The notes under the pieces are model-generated. The model saw only the letters and a list, made by a program, of their open reading frames with translations. It did no database searches and was not told the origin of the DNA. Positions 46,336 to 60,300 of a DNA stretch of 64,000 nucleotides are shown one piece after another (the stretch's first letter is position 1; every line of letters begins with the position of its first letter). Source of the stretch: Apiospora phragmitis (lineage: Eukaryota; Ascomycota; Sordariomycetes; Amphisphaeriales; Apiosporaceae); the NCBI GenBank assembly GCA_038363925.1, contig JAQQWL010000002.1:3968001-4032000 (forward strand), given 5' to 3'. Made by a program: the position numbers and the translations under genes.

Positions 46336-49300
46336 CTACGACTCCTGTGCGGTATCAGCGCGCTGCTCAAACATAGGTCCGAAAGAGGGGAACTGGAGTG
46401 TTCTATCCAGTCTTCTCGGGATAGCCCAGAATCCGACCGCGCGAGTTGCCGCGTCGGGCATCTTGTGGACGGTCTCAAGCTCTTCATGGTCTTTACCCCC
46501 GCTATCGACGTTGTGCTGGAGGATATGTACCTCCCAGCGCTGGACCTTGAGGCGGTGGCTACTCGGGTAGGTGAACGTCAAAGTTCTCTTTTGGTCCGTC
46601 TTGAACTAAAGGTGTGTGTATGATATGGGTCAGAAAAAGAAGTTGGTATTGATTGTCTCCTTGACTTGCCTGGATAGACGTGACCCGGTTGTTCCGTAGA
46701 ACACCAATGTCCATTCGCGATAGCTGCTCGCCCTCATTCAGCGTCTCGGTTATAGGCTTCTCCCCAGGAACGCCGAGGGACAACACTCGACCGGAACGAA
46801 AGATGAAGGACAACGCCGCGGGCTCGCTAGTCATCCACTTGAAGGTCATCTGGATCGACTCCAGGAGATCGCTACTGCCATCGGCGAGGTTCTCGTGCAG
46901 GAAAACTTGCTCTCGGACAGCCCACTCGGGTACTTGTCGATTCAAGGGACCGAAAAGGAGTTCCCGATGGGCCACGTCCGTATGGTAACGGGACATCACT
47001 CTGACATGATCCCACTGGTAGTTGCAGCCCCATGCTATGGCATCAAGTCTCTCGTAAGGAGTTTCCCTGAAGCAAAGCCGGACGTCTCCTTCGGCGGGCC
47101 GATGCATCACCTTCATGGTCGCTCCCTTGGAAGGGGTGATCCAAATCCCACTCAAGGGGCCGAACTTGACCCGGTTGAAGCGGTTGTTGGCATGGTGAAA
47201 GGTGACGATTTCTACCACGCGCTCGTCCTCGCTGATCTCCATCGACTTGTGCTCCGATATCCATTGGCCAACCACAATTGGTGGAGCCGAGCCCTTGTAT
47301 TCCAGCCGGAGGCCCGATACATGGTGCGATTCCCGCGAAAAACCAACGTCCCCGACGGAAACCCGAATTCTGCGCAGGCGTGAAAGACTTGCGGATGTGA
47401 ATGCGAAGCCTCCAGTGTGGGCCAGAAGCTCCTTAGCAGAATAAAGCATCGAGGTTATAATCGCATCCCATGGGTTCTCGCAAATTGGTATGTTGCCCAT
47501 TGGCGGATCGTTATTGACCTGACCCGCGGAAATATCAAGGACGGAAAAATCGCGAAAATGACCCGAAGGCGAGCTATGTAGACTGAAAAAGGAGGTAAAG
47601 ACTTTGTCGGCGGGAGCCCTCCTAGTGTTGTGGAATAATTCAACCAGTGATAGATGTTCACCATGTAGGCCAAACGTAATAGACCTGCCCGCAGTAGTTG
47701 AGAGAGAAAGTCGTTGAATAGTATCAAAGGCCGGTGCGTATGCAGTGTCCGCCTGACAGATCCTCTCGCCTTTCTGTCCAGAGATGGAGAATGACTGCAC
47801 GATGCAATGGTATTTCGTACCGTTTCGCATCGTATAGAATTTGCGACCAAACTCTCTCTCACTTCCATCAGCGTAAACGAAGGACAGGCCAAGAAAAACG
47901 TGGGGAAACATGCCCATGTAGACGTTCACTTGTGTCAACAGTCCCAGTAGTTGACCATCCTGGCCACCAAAGTCCATGGCGGTACATAGAGTTGAAAGTA
48001 TGCGGAGTGGCAAAACTCTTGTGCTGCCACTCCTGCCACTCAACTCGACATTTCGGTGAGGCCGGGGTCCATACCTTAGCGACATTGGGAGTCTCTGTCG
48101 AGGAGAGTGATTCTGTGGCCGGTTGAAATCCAAACAGCTCCAGGGAGACGACCTTGCAAGCATCAAGCCCAACCACAAAACCGATGTCTTGGGACTTTTT
48201 GCCAACCTTCAGGTCAGAAATCCCGTTATCAACATCATTGCAGTTATCAAATTGACCTGCGATGTGGGATCTAGGAGATTCCATGATCCGCGTCTGGAAG
48301 CAAAGCCCGATAATCCCAGATATCGTTACGTGAAACGAAATAGCATCCACGTCTTCGAGAGAGTTCAATTCCAATGTTTCTTCGTTCAGGGGGTTGATGA
48401 AGCCAGTTCTCGAATATTCGAAATGCTCTTCAGATTCTTTCATCGTGAGAACTCGTAGGCCACAGACGTAGTTCTTGTCCGCTAGTGGTATGAAAGAAAT
48501 TCCCAGCCTGAAAGTCTGGCTTTTTGCTGGGTTTGGAAAACCAAGGTACTGCTTCTCAAACAGGCGAGACCCTGCGGCCAATGGGGGGAGTCGTGGATTG
48601 CGTGAACTCAAGGGTTACATTTGAGGATACGCTACCCAGGGAAGACAATTCCTCCGGAATAGGAGGAGACCTTCCTAGATACGGCGATTTAGCTACTTTG
48701 TCCATATTCTGGAGGCGCAAAGTCAAAGCTGGTGTGATATGCCGTAAGACTTTCCATATGCGCCATCGATTCATGAAGCCGGGGTAGGTCCGGAAGCCTT
48801 TGAGCATGCTCTGGGCTTTCTGATACAATTGACGCCAGTTTATGGGGTTCGGTGGTAGATGGTCGTCTCTCAGGGCGAAAGCAAAGGCCATCTCTGCGCC
48901 GTCGTTGAATCGTGATGCCCAAAACCTCTGTGATAGAAGGGATGGTGCTGTGTATGCGGCGACATGTTTGGAAGCAAGTCGTAAGTTGCAGACAGTCCTT
49001 GAAGGCAGGTTCGAGAGAATAAACATGATGATCTCGCTCGGAAGTCGACTGAACACATCTGTCTCTTCACTTTCCGCCCCCTGTATGGTCATATACGGAG
49101 TGCTGGATAGTGAGTCTACCGTGCTTTCCGCATCAAAGTCGAACTCATCGTCCGGGTCCTGCAATATGTAGAATAGATCGGAACCAAAAATTGTCGAGAT
49201 GCGGTCCTGTGCCCATGTATCATGGAAGCGGAATTCCAATGCACCGCCATAGTCGTGCCCTGGAAGTAAGGCCCCTGAAGGATTGGCCGGGGTGTTGTAT

Positions 49301-49749
49301 AGAATAGCGAACAGGTGACGGGCAATAGTCTTTGTGGGGAATGACTTCTCCGGGTCCACGGTATGCCTCAAAAGTTTCCAGCAGAAGTCATGTACGGCAT
49401 AACACCAGTACCTGCTGGAACCCTGTATTATGCAGATCGTTGGCGACCAGCTGTGCTCCAAGATTCTTGTAGGACGTGCTCTCATCTGCATCTGCGCAGA
49501 TCTGTCGGTCACCTATCGACTCTCGGTGTAAGTATTACGCTTCTAGGGGTACTGGAATAGGATGGAATAAACCCCCGAAGTCGCTTACATACCATTAAGA
49601 TAACCTAGACCTGTAACATAAGGGTCATGGACGTATGCCCGTGCTCGAATCGCTCGGACAGCAGCATTCCAGCGGAGTTCGCTGTCGGCGGTGTCACCAT
49701 CGTGGACTTCAACCTGAACACCGCAAAGGGAACAGTATATGTCACTCAT
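46336..49749 (-). CDS. F-box domain protein, large (about 1,000 residues)
   Basis: Probable substrate receptor of an SCF ubiquitin ligase. ATG 49749 gives MSDIYCSLCGVQVEVHDGD, a Cys-containing start common in large fungal F-box proteins. Exon 1 ends at 49593 (donor GTATGT) and exon 2 probably starts at 49521. A frame change near 49440 leads to YWCYAVHDFCWKLLRH. The F-box is clear: FSRLPSEIIMFILSNLPSRT, VCNLRLASKHVAAY, then FWASRF. The long C-terminal part has no domain I know; it includes FGLHGEHLSLVELFHNTR, ENPWDAIITSMLYSAKELL and FGPLSGIWI. Further frame changes occur near 48590, 47950 and 46600 (the last may be an intron). Stop at 46336. The target protein is unknown. Confidence 0.75.
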
Positions 49750-50406
49750 GGCGATTGTATTGGTTGTACAGAGTACTAATTACTTCCAACACAGTCGTAA
49801 TGAGGACCTCGAGAACCAGCAAAACGACGACCAAAAGAAGGAGAGAAGAAGTTGAAAGATAGATGGACGAGATTGGCTCTGTTCAGGTTGGAGTTTTGTA
49901 ACATGAAATGGTGAATTCTCGAGTAGAAAGAGTACCAAAGTAAGCAGGCAATAGTGGTTGCCTGTGGTTCCACTTTATTCTATTCTACTTTAAGTACTTA
50001 CATGCAAATCAAATACCGTTTACATCTTACATGCAGCTGTTTTTGTTACACCATCTCGGTAAATGTTGTTTACTTTTTTACCTGGCCGTCTTGAGACCGG
50101 CCTTCGGGCGGATTCCGAATCCCGTACGTCTGTTCAGGTTCGGCCGAATTTTAGAGCGCTGCGACCTCTCCATCCCTGCCAGGGAGGGGCCTTTACTACT
50201 GCGTAGTTGTACATGCCTACTAATTTATCGCGTTGCAATTCGCTGCTATGGAGGCTTTGCTTTTTGCCGTATGGAAGTCATCTTAACTCCATGTATTACT
50301 TTCATCCGAGATCGCTGCTTGGCAACTTACTCGCACAGGTTCATGTTCGGTGCTTTGACTTCATTTTGCTCTACGGCGCCCCTTTCTTCCATGAACTTCT
50401 ACATAT
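49750..50406. other. intergenic, F-box promoter and LYS9 3' end
   Basis: 657 nt between two minus-strand genes. No gene supported. Confidence 0.5.
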
Positions 50407-52661
50407 TTATGCAACGATTTCCTCCTTGCAGAAAATTCCGTACTTCTATATCGACCAAAAGTCAGTCTATGTAATAGCGCCATCTGGGGGGATTTGCTTA
50501 CCTCCTTGAGCTCCTTAATCAAAGGATCATTGATCTTGCTGTTCATGGGAGCGAGGACACCCTTCTCGAAAAGGGTTCCGTTCAGAACTTGCTGAACGGC
50601 AACTGCGCAAGGAACGCCGACTGCGAAAAGTTAGCCAGCTTCCATCTGATGTTTAAATGTATACGGGTACTTACCGAGCTTGGCCATTGCCGAGTAGCCG
50701 CTGGGATCGGTGCTACCGTATTCGACAAGAGTCGAGGTTCTCGTCTGTTTGGTCCCGTCCTTCAACTCAACCTCGAACTTGTGTTGCAGACTATGTAGTA
50801 TTAGTATACGTCATGTGTGCTGGAAATTGTTCACTTACATGACAATGTCGCGCTCTCCCTCACCATACTGCATCTTCTTCTCGAGTGTGGCACAGAGGGT
50901 ATCCAGCGGGTTTCCTCTTGGGATGGTCTTGGAAGTCGTAGTGTCAGTGAAAGATGCCAGCAATCTACTCCCAGCAGTATCTTATACTCCGAGAAAACCG
51001 AAAGGTTGGGCAAATAACTCACCTTCTCGTCAGAGAAGAGACCAAGCCATTGAAGGCCACCCACAATGTGGTCGCGTTGCTGGTTGTCCTTGAAGTTTGT
51101 CTTGGAGGCAATGGTGTGGATGAGGGTCTTCTCGTCCGAAGACGAGGCACCAACAATAGTCTTCGTGGCCTCCTTCCAAGCGACCGACTCCTTGCAGCAG
51201 CTCTGCTCTTCATCCTTCAGGAAGCCGATGTCGACAAGGACCTTGACGAACTCGGGGAAGCCCGCGTATCTCAGAGTACCCCTATCACGGTGTTAAGTGT
51301 GAATAAAAGAAACAACTGTATAATCTAGTCAACATACCTGACAATAGTCTGGGCCTCAGGGATGTTGTAGCGCTCCTTGTAAGGGGTAGAGTCTCTGTTG
51401 GGGTATGCAACGGTAGCGAATCCTTCAACCCATATTAGTCGTCACTGATATCAACAAGCGGGCACAAAGTCATAGCCTCGCTCAGATCATGGGACGGGTG
51501 CTGCTTACCAGGGTAGATATGGTATGGCTTGGCAGTAGCCATCAGGTCTTTGGTATTGCGCTGTTAGTATTGCTATTCCAAGAGATAGGCTGCTACGCGA
51601 TTAGAGATGATCTTACCAGGGCCGGCCACATTGGCAACCTTTCCATCTTGGTAGAAGCTAGCAGCGTTTCTCAGAGCCAGCAGGACACCACGCGGCGACC
51701 TAAAATTATCTGCATTAGCACAGAATGGATATAAAGTCTCGAGGGCCACCCGAGAGCGACTTCCGAGTCGAGTAAGAACAGGTGGGAAGGCAGTAAAATC
51801 ATTCTGATCTAGGCAATGACACGCGCTCCTAGTAGGATACAGGGGCAGTCTTACCAGGAGAACTTGTATCCCAGAGGGTTTCCAGAGCTTTCAGGTGATG
51901 GAAGCCCGCCGCAATAAGAAAGGAAGGACATAATTTTCCCGCCCTCCTTGTGGACCTCGTCGATGGTCTTGACGGCATCTGTAGGGGTCAGTACCGCTGC
52001 ATGCTTGTACTCGGGACCATAAAGGCTCTTACACAAGTGATCAATACCAGGGTCTGTTTGATAAAGCAGTCAGTCAGTACTCGAAATAAAAACAGCAATT
52101 TTATGATGGGGAGAAATAAAAACATACCCAGGCCGATCTCGTTCATGACAGTGATGCCGGCATCCTTGCACTGCTGGTCGAGCTCCATCATGGCGGGGGA
52201 GACGTAGCTGGTCGTGACGACATGCTTCTTCTGGCGGATGGCCGACTTGATGACGGTAGCGTGGAAGGTATAGGGGATCAAGCTGATGACGAGGTCATGC
52301 TTTCCAACCTCGGCGTCGAGGGCCTTGTCGTCGGTGACGTCGAGCGAGATGGGAGTGGCCGTCTTGACGCCGGCCGAGAGAGCCTTGGCGGACTCCAGGG
52401 TTCGGCAAGCTGTGTGTGTGCAGTGGTCAACGACGCGGCCCTAATATATATATATACTTTCGTGGCTTCGGCCAGAAGGGGGGAGGGGGCGTCCTACCAA
52501 CAGTAACCGCAACGCCTTGCTCGGAGAGGATATCGAGGGTCGGTCGGGTGACGAAACCGGCGCCGAGCATCAACACCCTACACGATAGCACAGGTTAGTA
52601 TTTCTTCGTGTTTTATTCTCCAGTGGGATGCAGGTGCTGTAACTGACTTTTGGGAAGCCAT
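50407..52661 (-). CDS. LYS9: saccharopine reductase (lysine biosynthesis), 12 exons
   Basis: Saccharopine dehydrogenase (NADP+, glutamate-forming), penultimate step of the fungal alpha-aminoadipate lysine pathway. I could place every intron; exons (minus strand) are 52661-52648, 52577-52498, 52409-52128, 52053-51855, 51699-51617, 51547-51509, 51422-51338, 51281-51023, 50927-50839, 50790-50675, 50620-50502 and 50445-50407. They sum to 1,404 nt, 467 residues, with no frame break. Landmarks: [20 protein letters not shown] (Rossmann GxGxxxxP), [59 protein letters not shown], and the last exon [12 protein letters not shown]. The first exon is 14 nt and two exons are 39 nt. Intron density is unusually high for this window. 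Confidence 0.97.
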
Positions 52662-55065
52662 CTTGGGTAATTTTACTATGCGATCTTTTCTCAATGGCAA
52701 GAGTAAAGTGAATGTCGATCAGGGTCTTGTAGCTTGTAAGTTGAGATTCTTGAAGCTGGCCTACTGAAGGTGGGGGTGGGGCAACGTCCGATGACGGCAC
52801 AGCTACGAAGATTGACCCGCACGTCCTCAGATTTCAACCCCTACCACTATTACAGTTGCTGGATGGAAGGATTTTCATTATACGGCAGACTGGCATGTCT
52901 CGTCGCTCGTCTGCCTAATTGAGGCAGTAAAGAAACAAGTGACCGACTTTCGCTGGCGTTTATGGAGAAGATGATATTGAACCGGCGTGACTCAGTGAGT
53001 AAGTAGGTAACCCTTGCTCGGCCCACAAGGCCATAGTACTGCATAACACATTACAACAACCTTCAGGTTACTGATATCTCCGGTTACACCCAGCATGCAT
53101 CACGAATAAGTGAATTACTTGCATTGAACCGAGATTCTTTCTTTGTCTCTGGAAAATTTATGTTATTCCTGAGAGCGCTCTTGACTCTACCGATGCCATG
53201 ACTCCTAAGTCTTTTCGTTATTCAGCAGGAGTGCCCGTGAACTCTCCTTGAGCTGGGTCCCTATGGAGCTCACAGGAGCGATCCAGGATTTCGCATCAAC
53301 GTCGGAAGAAAAAAAAAACGAAGAACAAGGCGCCGCAATAGAAGCGAAAACTGTACGACTGTTGTGCTGGCATCCATAGAATACACCCATTTTCGATTCG
53401 AAATATACGAGCTTCCCCTATACTGCTACCTTACCTGGGAGACCAAATAGGGGTAGCTCGTATATTTTTATCACGCCCATACAACCAAGACCCTTGGTAA
53501 GCTAGCCAGGTAGCTACGATATTAATATGCCTGCCTCGACGTTTTCGAGGTCAATTACCATGAGCACCACTACTCTACTGTCAGCGTAGAGTAGCAGTGC
53601 CCGAGCCCACATGCTTTGAAGCCAAAGCACGATCAATCGCGGTTTGTCCTTTTTTTTCTTATTCTTTTTTTGGTGACAAAGCGTTATAAGAGCGGCGGAT
53701 ATCCGAATCGCTCCAATGGCTATGATGACCCGCCACCGACCCCCAACGAAGACAAAAAGAGCTATAAAAAAGAAGACGAAGAAGAATGCAGCATGCACAA
53801 AGGACGCAACAGCAGTACATCTGAACACCCAAACGACGACACACAAACCCGTTGTTCCCCAGGGTCTTTAAAGGGGGTGTGTAACCTCTATCCCTTGCCC
53901 TGTTCTCCCTACCTTGTTTTGCTTGTCATCCTGCTGTTGTTGTTGCTGGATACTACGACTTCAGGGACACACCAACTTCGCGCCCCTCCCAGCAAGAAGA
54001 AGATGCGCTTTGGCAGGCTTTTCTGCGGGCTTCTCTTTTTCACCGCCAAGCTCCACGTGCGGCCTCTCCAGAAGCTCGTAGCCTTAAAGCTGGCCGCGCT
54101 GGTCTTCTTCGTCTCGACCGGCGGGCCGGCCATCAGACTGCCTCCCAGGGACACGATAAGGGAGGGAAACACAGGTGTGCAGGGACAGTGGAAGCAACAC
54201 GACCAGGACGATATCCTTGGTATCCTTGAGTCTGACGAGAGTGTACTAGTCATGTTGTAAAGCAATAGCAAGTTGGGGGAAGTGGTCAAAGGCAGAAATA
54301 GATTGCCCGTATAGGCCTGTGTAGTCAAATTTAGTAAAATACTGTTAGCGTGCTTCTTGAAAGTATATATCACATCAGTCTCGCATATGCTTCCTAAGTA
54401 GTTATGAGGACATCTAGAGATGATCTACCCAGATACGATTTGGGGGGAATTCGATGCGAGTTGTCTGGGACTTCCCATTGTCGATCGGCAGGAAAACACA
54501 GACCTCCAGCGGCTGGGTGAGACACGCATGAACGTGTCATTACCACAGCCGTCGGGGATGACATTGCTCATGTGGATTGGATTTTCTTTTTATTCTCGAT
54601 ATCTGCGACTTTCTATAGAGCCGGTAAGTTGGCCCAAATTGAGATCCTAATCAACAGTAACGCGACGCCAAAACTCCATATACCACCACAACGCCACAAT
54701 ATGTTACTTGATGCTGGGATGCTCTGCCGTAACTGTCCATATCCACGTCTGGATTTGACGCCCGTCGGGCCTGGGCTTAGCCTTGAGAATGAGTGATAGA
54801 ATGACATGGTTGTGTGAAGATTAGCTTCGCTGCGAAGGCTAGCCCTGGCTTAGTAATAATAACAAGATACAGCCGCTGTGATTATATCATAGGCATTTGC
54901 CCGGTACAGTCGATCGGTATGGACTTCTGATAACAACAACGAGCAATCTTTCGCTTTTTGGAATAACAAGAAAATGCGACGACGCTGTAGAAGGACAAAA
55001 ACGCCTGGAATGCTTCTACTTCTGGAAAATGCCAGCATGTAAAGCAAACCGGCTGCGACTCAAGA
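52662..55065. other. 2.4 kb intergenic region with overlapping unsupported ORFs
   Basis: Between the LYS9 start and the NRC-2 end. A plus-strand ORF of 214 codons (53616-54260) and a minus-strand ORF of 154 codons (53909-54373) overlap; neither has a recognisable domain, and the plus ORF contains simple Asp/Lys-rich text and a Leu run. I do not call either. Confidence 0.45.
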
Positions 55066-57301
55066 CTAACGTCTTGTTGATGTTGAGCCTTGGTTATCGT
55101 AGTTGTCGTCGCCTTCGTGATGTAACGTAACACTGTTAAATTCCTCAAAAGGATCCACGATATCCGCCCGGGAGTCTGCAATCCACTATCAAGAGGCACT
55201 CCTTTGAGGTTTCTGGCACCGCTGATGTCGACACTTTCGCTTTCCTTCACGTTCCTAAAGTTGACGGTATCTATGTCTTTACTCGTGTGAGGTACAATCG
55301 GAGGCTTCATGTGACGGATTAATGCCCACTGAGTGGTTCGGAAGAAAGGATGGACCTTAATATCCGAGGCACCAGCACGGGCTCCGAGTCGTCGGGTTTC
55401 GTCTTTGATGAGAAGTTTGCGAATTAGAGATTTGCACAAGCTAATCCAGTCAGTATTCGTTCCTCCATAGCAATATACGACATCTGGGACTTACTTCGAA
55501 ATTTGCGGCGCCCCAGAGTGTTCTGGGAATGGAATATCTTCTCGCAGAATATTTGCAAATGTAGCATTGCGGTTCTTTCCCTTGAAAGGCGTTGTCCCGT
55601 AGAGCATCTCGTAGATCAAGATACCCAAGGTCCACCAATCAACGGCACTTGTGTGCCCACTGCCTTTAATAACCTCGGGCGCAATATATTCTTCAGTGCC
55701 GACGAATGAATTGGTTCGGAAATCGGCTATGCAGGACTTGGTATCTATTGTAGGCAATGAGGATGTACTCGCACCGTTCTTGCCCATGATCATAGTCGGT
55801 TTACCGCCCGGGCCAGACTGCTTCGACAAGTCGAAATCCGACAGCATGATGTGTCCTGATTGGTGAAGCAGAATGTTCTCGGGCTTCAGGTCTCGGTAGA
55901 TGAAGCCCATGAGATGCAAGTACTCAAGCGCAGCAGTGACTTCGGCGGCATAGAATCGCGCATCGTCTTCCGGAATGCATTTACCGGGGCGTGTTTGAAG
56001 CGCCCTGAAGAACTCTCCTCCACTGCAGTATTCCATACAGAGGTAAAGATGATCTTCGGACTGGAACGAATGATACAAAGTAACAATGAAAGGATGGTTA
56101 CTTGTCGCGAGGATTTCCTGCTCGGCGAGAGCCCTCTTAATCTTGTTGCGCTTGATCATCTCCTTCTTGCTTAGAACTGTCTCGCAGTCAGAACATGATC
56201 CAGGCAATGGCGCATTAAATGCGATGGTGTTCCTTACCTTTCATGGCATATAGCCTTGAGCTCTTCTTCTCCCTCACAAGATATACTTTACCAACATCTC
56301 CCTTTCCGATAAGCTTGATCTTGTCGAAGTGGCAGGTCCGACTTCGACAGTGCGGACCTTGATGGAATTTGAGCTGTAGGTCCTGCGGAAAGCCAAGGGA
56401 CTCCGGCCGGGGGAGGCAGAGCGCCCAGTGCGTCGCCATCAGGCACGGAAAGGCTTGCGGCATCGGCAGCGGCATGCTTGTCCACAAAGCCCAAGGTGGT
56501 CGAGTCGGGATGCTGCATTAGGGGCTCTTTGCCCAACTCGGCCGTAGCAGGTCTTTCGTTGCTACCTTTGCTTCCCTTGGAGGAGAAGAGGCCGTGCGCG
56601 TTCGGAGCACTGGCTACCCGGCGAAGTTTCCGCGCCAGCTCTTCCTTGGTAGCGTTTGTAGCTTGAGGTTTCGCAGGACCGGCAGGACCGCTGATTTTCA
56701 AAGTGGGTGTATCCGGCGGGCTCGGCGGCACAGAACCGTTGTGGTGTCGGAGGCCAGGCTGGCCTTGGAGGGCGTAGTAAGGATTCGCATGGGCAGTCGG
56801 GCTCATGGCCTCGTCGAGGGGGTTGCCCTCGCTGGCGGTTGTGGTGGACCTGAGGCGGCCAACCGTGGAGAAGAACTTTGTATTGCGGAACACATTGGAT
56901 TTGCTCTCATTACTCTTCAGTGACCCATCTAGACCCTTCTCCTTCTCGGAACCGTGGTGGTTGGACTTGTGGTCGATACGGAAGAAGTTCTTGATCTTTT
57001 GATTGAAGTTGCCATTCGGCGATTTCAATGAAGGCATTTTATTATTGTTGTAGTTGGGATCAGTGTCGTTGGGGTCGCTGGAGTCGTTGACGCTGGAGTC
57101 GTTGAAGTGATGGGGCTGGGTTAATCGGTGTAGATCATGCGACGAATGCCATGACGCCAGTCTCTGTCTGATACGAAAAGTGCTGCCCCGACGAGATTGT
57201 GGTTGATGATGATCCGAGGGAAAACGTGCAGACTCTGGCCGTAATTGTGTAGGCGAAGAGGGACTGGAGTTGGCGGCTGTCGATGTAGCAGTGGACCCCA
57301 T
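55066..57301 (-). CDS. nrc-2: AGC-family Ser/Thr kinase NRC-2 (flippase-kinase type)
   Basis: Ortholog of Neurospora NRC-2 and relative of yeast Fpk1/Kin82, which phosphorylate lipid flippases and polarity proteins. ATG 57301 opens [16 protein letters not shown]; a Ser/Asn-rich N terminus of about 300 residues follows. Kinase: [17 protein letters not shown] (P-loop), YAMK with the catalytic Lys, [23 protein letters not shown] (DFD in place of DFG, as in this subfamily), then a long activation-loop insert and [34 protein letters not shown]. Introns: 56177-56237 (AMK|VLSKKEM) and 55441-55494. The hydrophobic-motif tail is [16 protein letters not shown], ending STSTRR at 55066. Frame breaks near 56420, 56330 and 55165. 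Confidence 0.92.
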
Positions 57302-60300
57302 GGTCGATCAAGTCAAGTGCCTCTGCCCAGTACTGGAGTGGCAGAGAGTCCAAGAGTGGAGGGGAGGAAGTAGACACTCTAGTTCTGTCGGTTAGTCGGT
57401 GATAGGCCCAGGCCTGGTAAGGTCGATCCACTTTGTCGGGACGGATTGGGCTGTGTTCGTTCACTCCCAGTTCAGTGCAAGTCAGGTCAGGTAGGTCGGT
57501 TCAGTTCAGTTCACTTCATTTCAGGCTGTGTATGGTGCTGAGCCTTCTCCTATCCAGTCCATTGAGCCTGTTGCGTCGCTTGCTTGTTTCTATTCTGTGC
57601 TTGCGGTCGTGCTTGGTAATCCAATAAAGGTGTTCCTTGTCGATCGTCCCTGGCCGTTCTCAGGAGAGGGCGCTTTTTGATTGATGGGGCACTGAACCAT
57701 ACCCAAAACTTCCACTAAAAGTACATCAAGTTGTATGGGTTGGCAAATCATCAGATCTGGGAGAGGAAATCAGGACGGGATTGAACTCCAGGTTGCCAAT
57801 CTAGCAATGGATGATTCCGATGGGAAAAAGCTGGGACAGATTGCAACCTGCTCTTCTTCTTCAGTCAAGGAACCTGTTTATTGACTTTCCATTTGACTTT
57901 CTCGAAGCAATTGAATGGAACAGAGGGGGGCTCGGTGGAGGCTGTTTATCGAGGCGGCTCAGTCGGGGATGCAGGGAGGGGCTGTCTCTCTGCAGGGCTT
58001 ATTTTGAAAGTACCCAGCCTCAGTGTGGTTGATTAGAAGTATGTATTCTTAAGTTATAGGTACGTAGTCTGCATGTACCTCTCAGGACGCCTTCAATGAT
58101 GGGGGTTACAATTGAACGCCTAGATCTATCTAAAAGCTGCACTACAAAACTTGACGAGAATGACAGGCGAAAGCCAAGCCGAGACGGCCGGGCTAGGCAC
58201 AACTCGCAAGAAAGCCACAACCATACATATGTGTCGCGCATACAGGCGTCGATCAAAGGACAGAGTTTGGGATCCTAAATGCTTGCAGGTGCCTTTGAGA
58301 TACTTCTGTGAACACGTCCAATACCCAACATTTCAGTACATGTATAATAGTAGGAGGGGCTGAGGTGTGTGTGAACACGCAGGCTTTGGGGACATCGGGA
58401 CTGTGTTCCAAGCATTATTAAGCATGTTCCGTTAATATTGTACGGCGCCATAGGTTGATACAAGTAGCCATAGCAAGTGCCAGATCTGGCGAGTTTGATT
58501 CTAGATATCAATGAGGTCAAATCTACGCAAGTCACATATGGTATATACAGGCACCTTATACCCATCCGGTCTATTGGCCTGGCGTCGTGGCCAAGGTTCA
58601 TATGCACTTCAAATTAGTCTCTACCTACGCAGCCCCAAAGCATTGAAGCATATTTGCTATTTGTTTCTACGTATACCCAAGCATGAATCGGTTCGGTAAT
58701 GCTCCCTCGGGCATTGGCATCCACTATCTGGTGACTTGTCACCCGCATCATCCGGTCCGTTGTTTCGAGAGCCGCATGGAAATGAACTGGCAACTGTTGT
58801 GTACGGTGGTTGTGTCCGAAGATGGAACAACATGATGAACTGCTGCGATGGAGGGCCTGCACTCGCCACCACAAACAGAGGGAATCCAAAGAGGTTCTCA
58901 TTCGTTGCTGACCTGCCTACCTCTGCTGCTTGTCTACCAATCAGTCAATGTACTTTGAACGCCATGCCAAGCAGAGCGAATACCCCATTGCTCAACCGTT
59001 GACACCCTGGTACTGATTCTGTACGTGGGGATACCTGACAACTCTCCTCTCGCTGCTTTCGTGAATGGCATCCTTTGTCGGCCCGTATACGCGCGCTTCC
59101 CCCAAACCCCGTGTTGGCCACCTGCCAAATCTGTTTGCAAGAGTCACGATCAAGTGCACCCACTATATCACCGGATATAATATGAAAGACGCCCTTCTCC
59201 AACGATAGATACATAGTTTAGCCAAGTAATTGAGCATGAAGTATCGGGAGCCAGCCGCGTAAGTCTTGGGGGCTTTGAGGTGACACACAAGTCTCTGTCA
59301 GAGCAAGCCTGTCAGAGCGACATAGCCTGTCAGAGCGAGCGACATTGCCTGCCAAATGGAGCCAAGCCCGTCGATTTCTGAGGGCCCACTCGGTTTCCCT
59401 ACTTTCTATCCCGGCGCATGGCACCATGACTTCGCGACTTCGCGACCAGGACACGATGGTGGATATCGTGTATGTATTTCCGACGTTCGTCCATGGAAAG
59501 GAAATGTGAGGCTGGCGGCGTCGTCCATCTGGGTGCGAACTTCGAAGCATCGGCATTTCGCCCTAGTCGCAATGTATGTAGATGGCATTATTGGGGAAAC
59601 TCTCTAATGTCCGACTACCCAGTAGGTTTGAGTTGAACATCTTCGCGGACTGAAGCTATATAGAGTTTCTCTTCCTTCAGTGACCGCGACGCCACGCAGC
59701 ATGAAAGTCTGTTGTGAGACGGCTTCTCAACACACACCACTTGGGCATCCCAATGTTCGGGGTTGGGTTTGGTTCCTGACAGCGATTTTGGTGTATTCGT
59801 CGTGCTGCCTGAGCTGGAAGAGCTGGGAGTTTCTCTCCTGGTACCCTCGCGGAGCTTACGCCTAGCGATGTACCATTGGGTATTGCAGTGGCCGTAGCGT
59901 TTTATCGTCTTGGTAAACGAGGCGGGAGTGACGTGTTGGGAAAGCAACGCCACAGCAATTGGCGCGGGCGTGTTATACAGGGATTCTGCGTTTCCGATAT
60001 AGTTAAAATAGAATGCCCTGATGCTGGCAGTTCAGCGTCAGGGCTGAACTGGTGCAGCGCCTCTCCCTGACAGAATCGTCAAGGTCCAATATCAAGCCCC
60101 ACGATCATACATACACAATCCCTTTTGAATCGGCAGCTCCCCTTGATCGTCTTGCCATTCGTTACATGTGTGTGGTTGAATGTGGGGATTTGCTACCGAA
60201 CTGCAACTAATCTTCGCAACATGGGGACAAACTACACAAATCAGATGAAAGTCAGACACAGCTGCGACTGGATACTCGCGAGCAATGTTCCGTACCACTA

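Noticed and set aside
57770..57800. GTTCAATCC-like word on the minus strand
   Set aside because: No T-stem pairing and no other tRNA arms.
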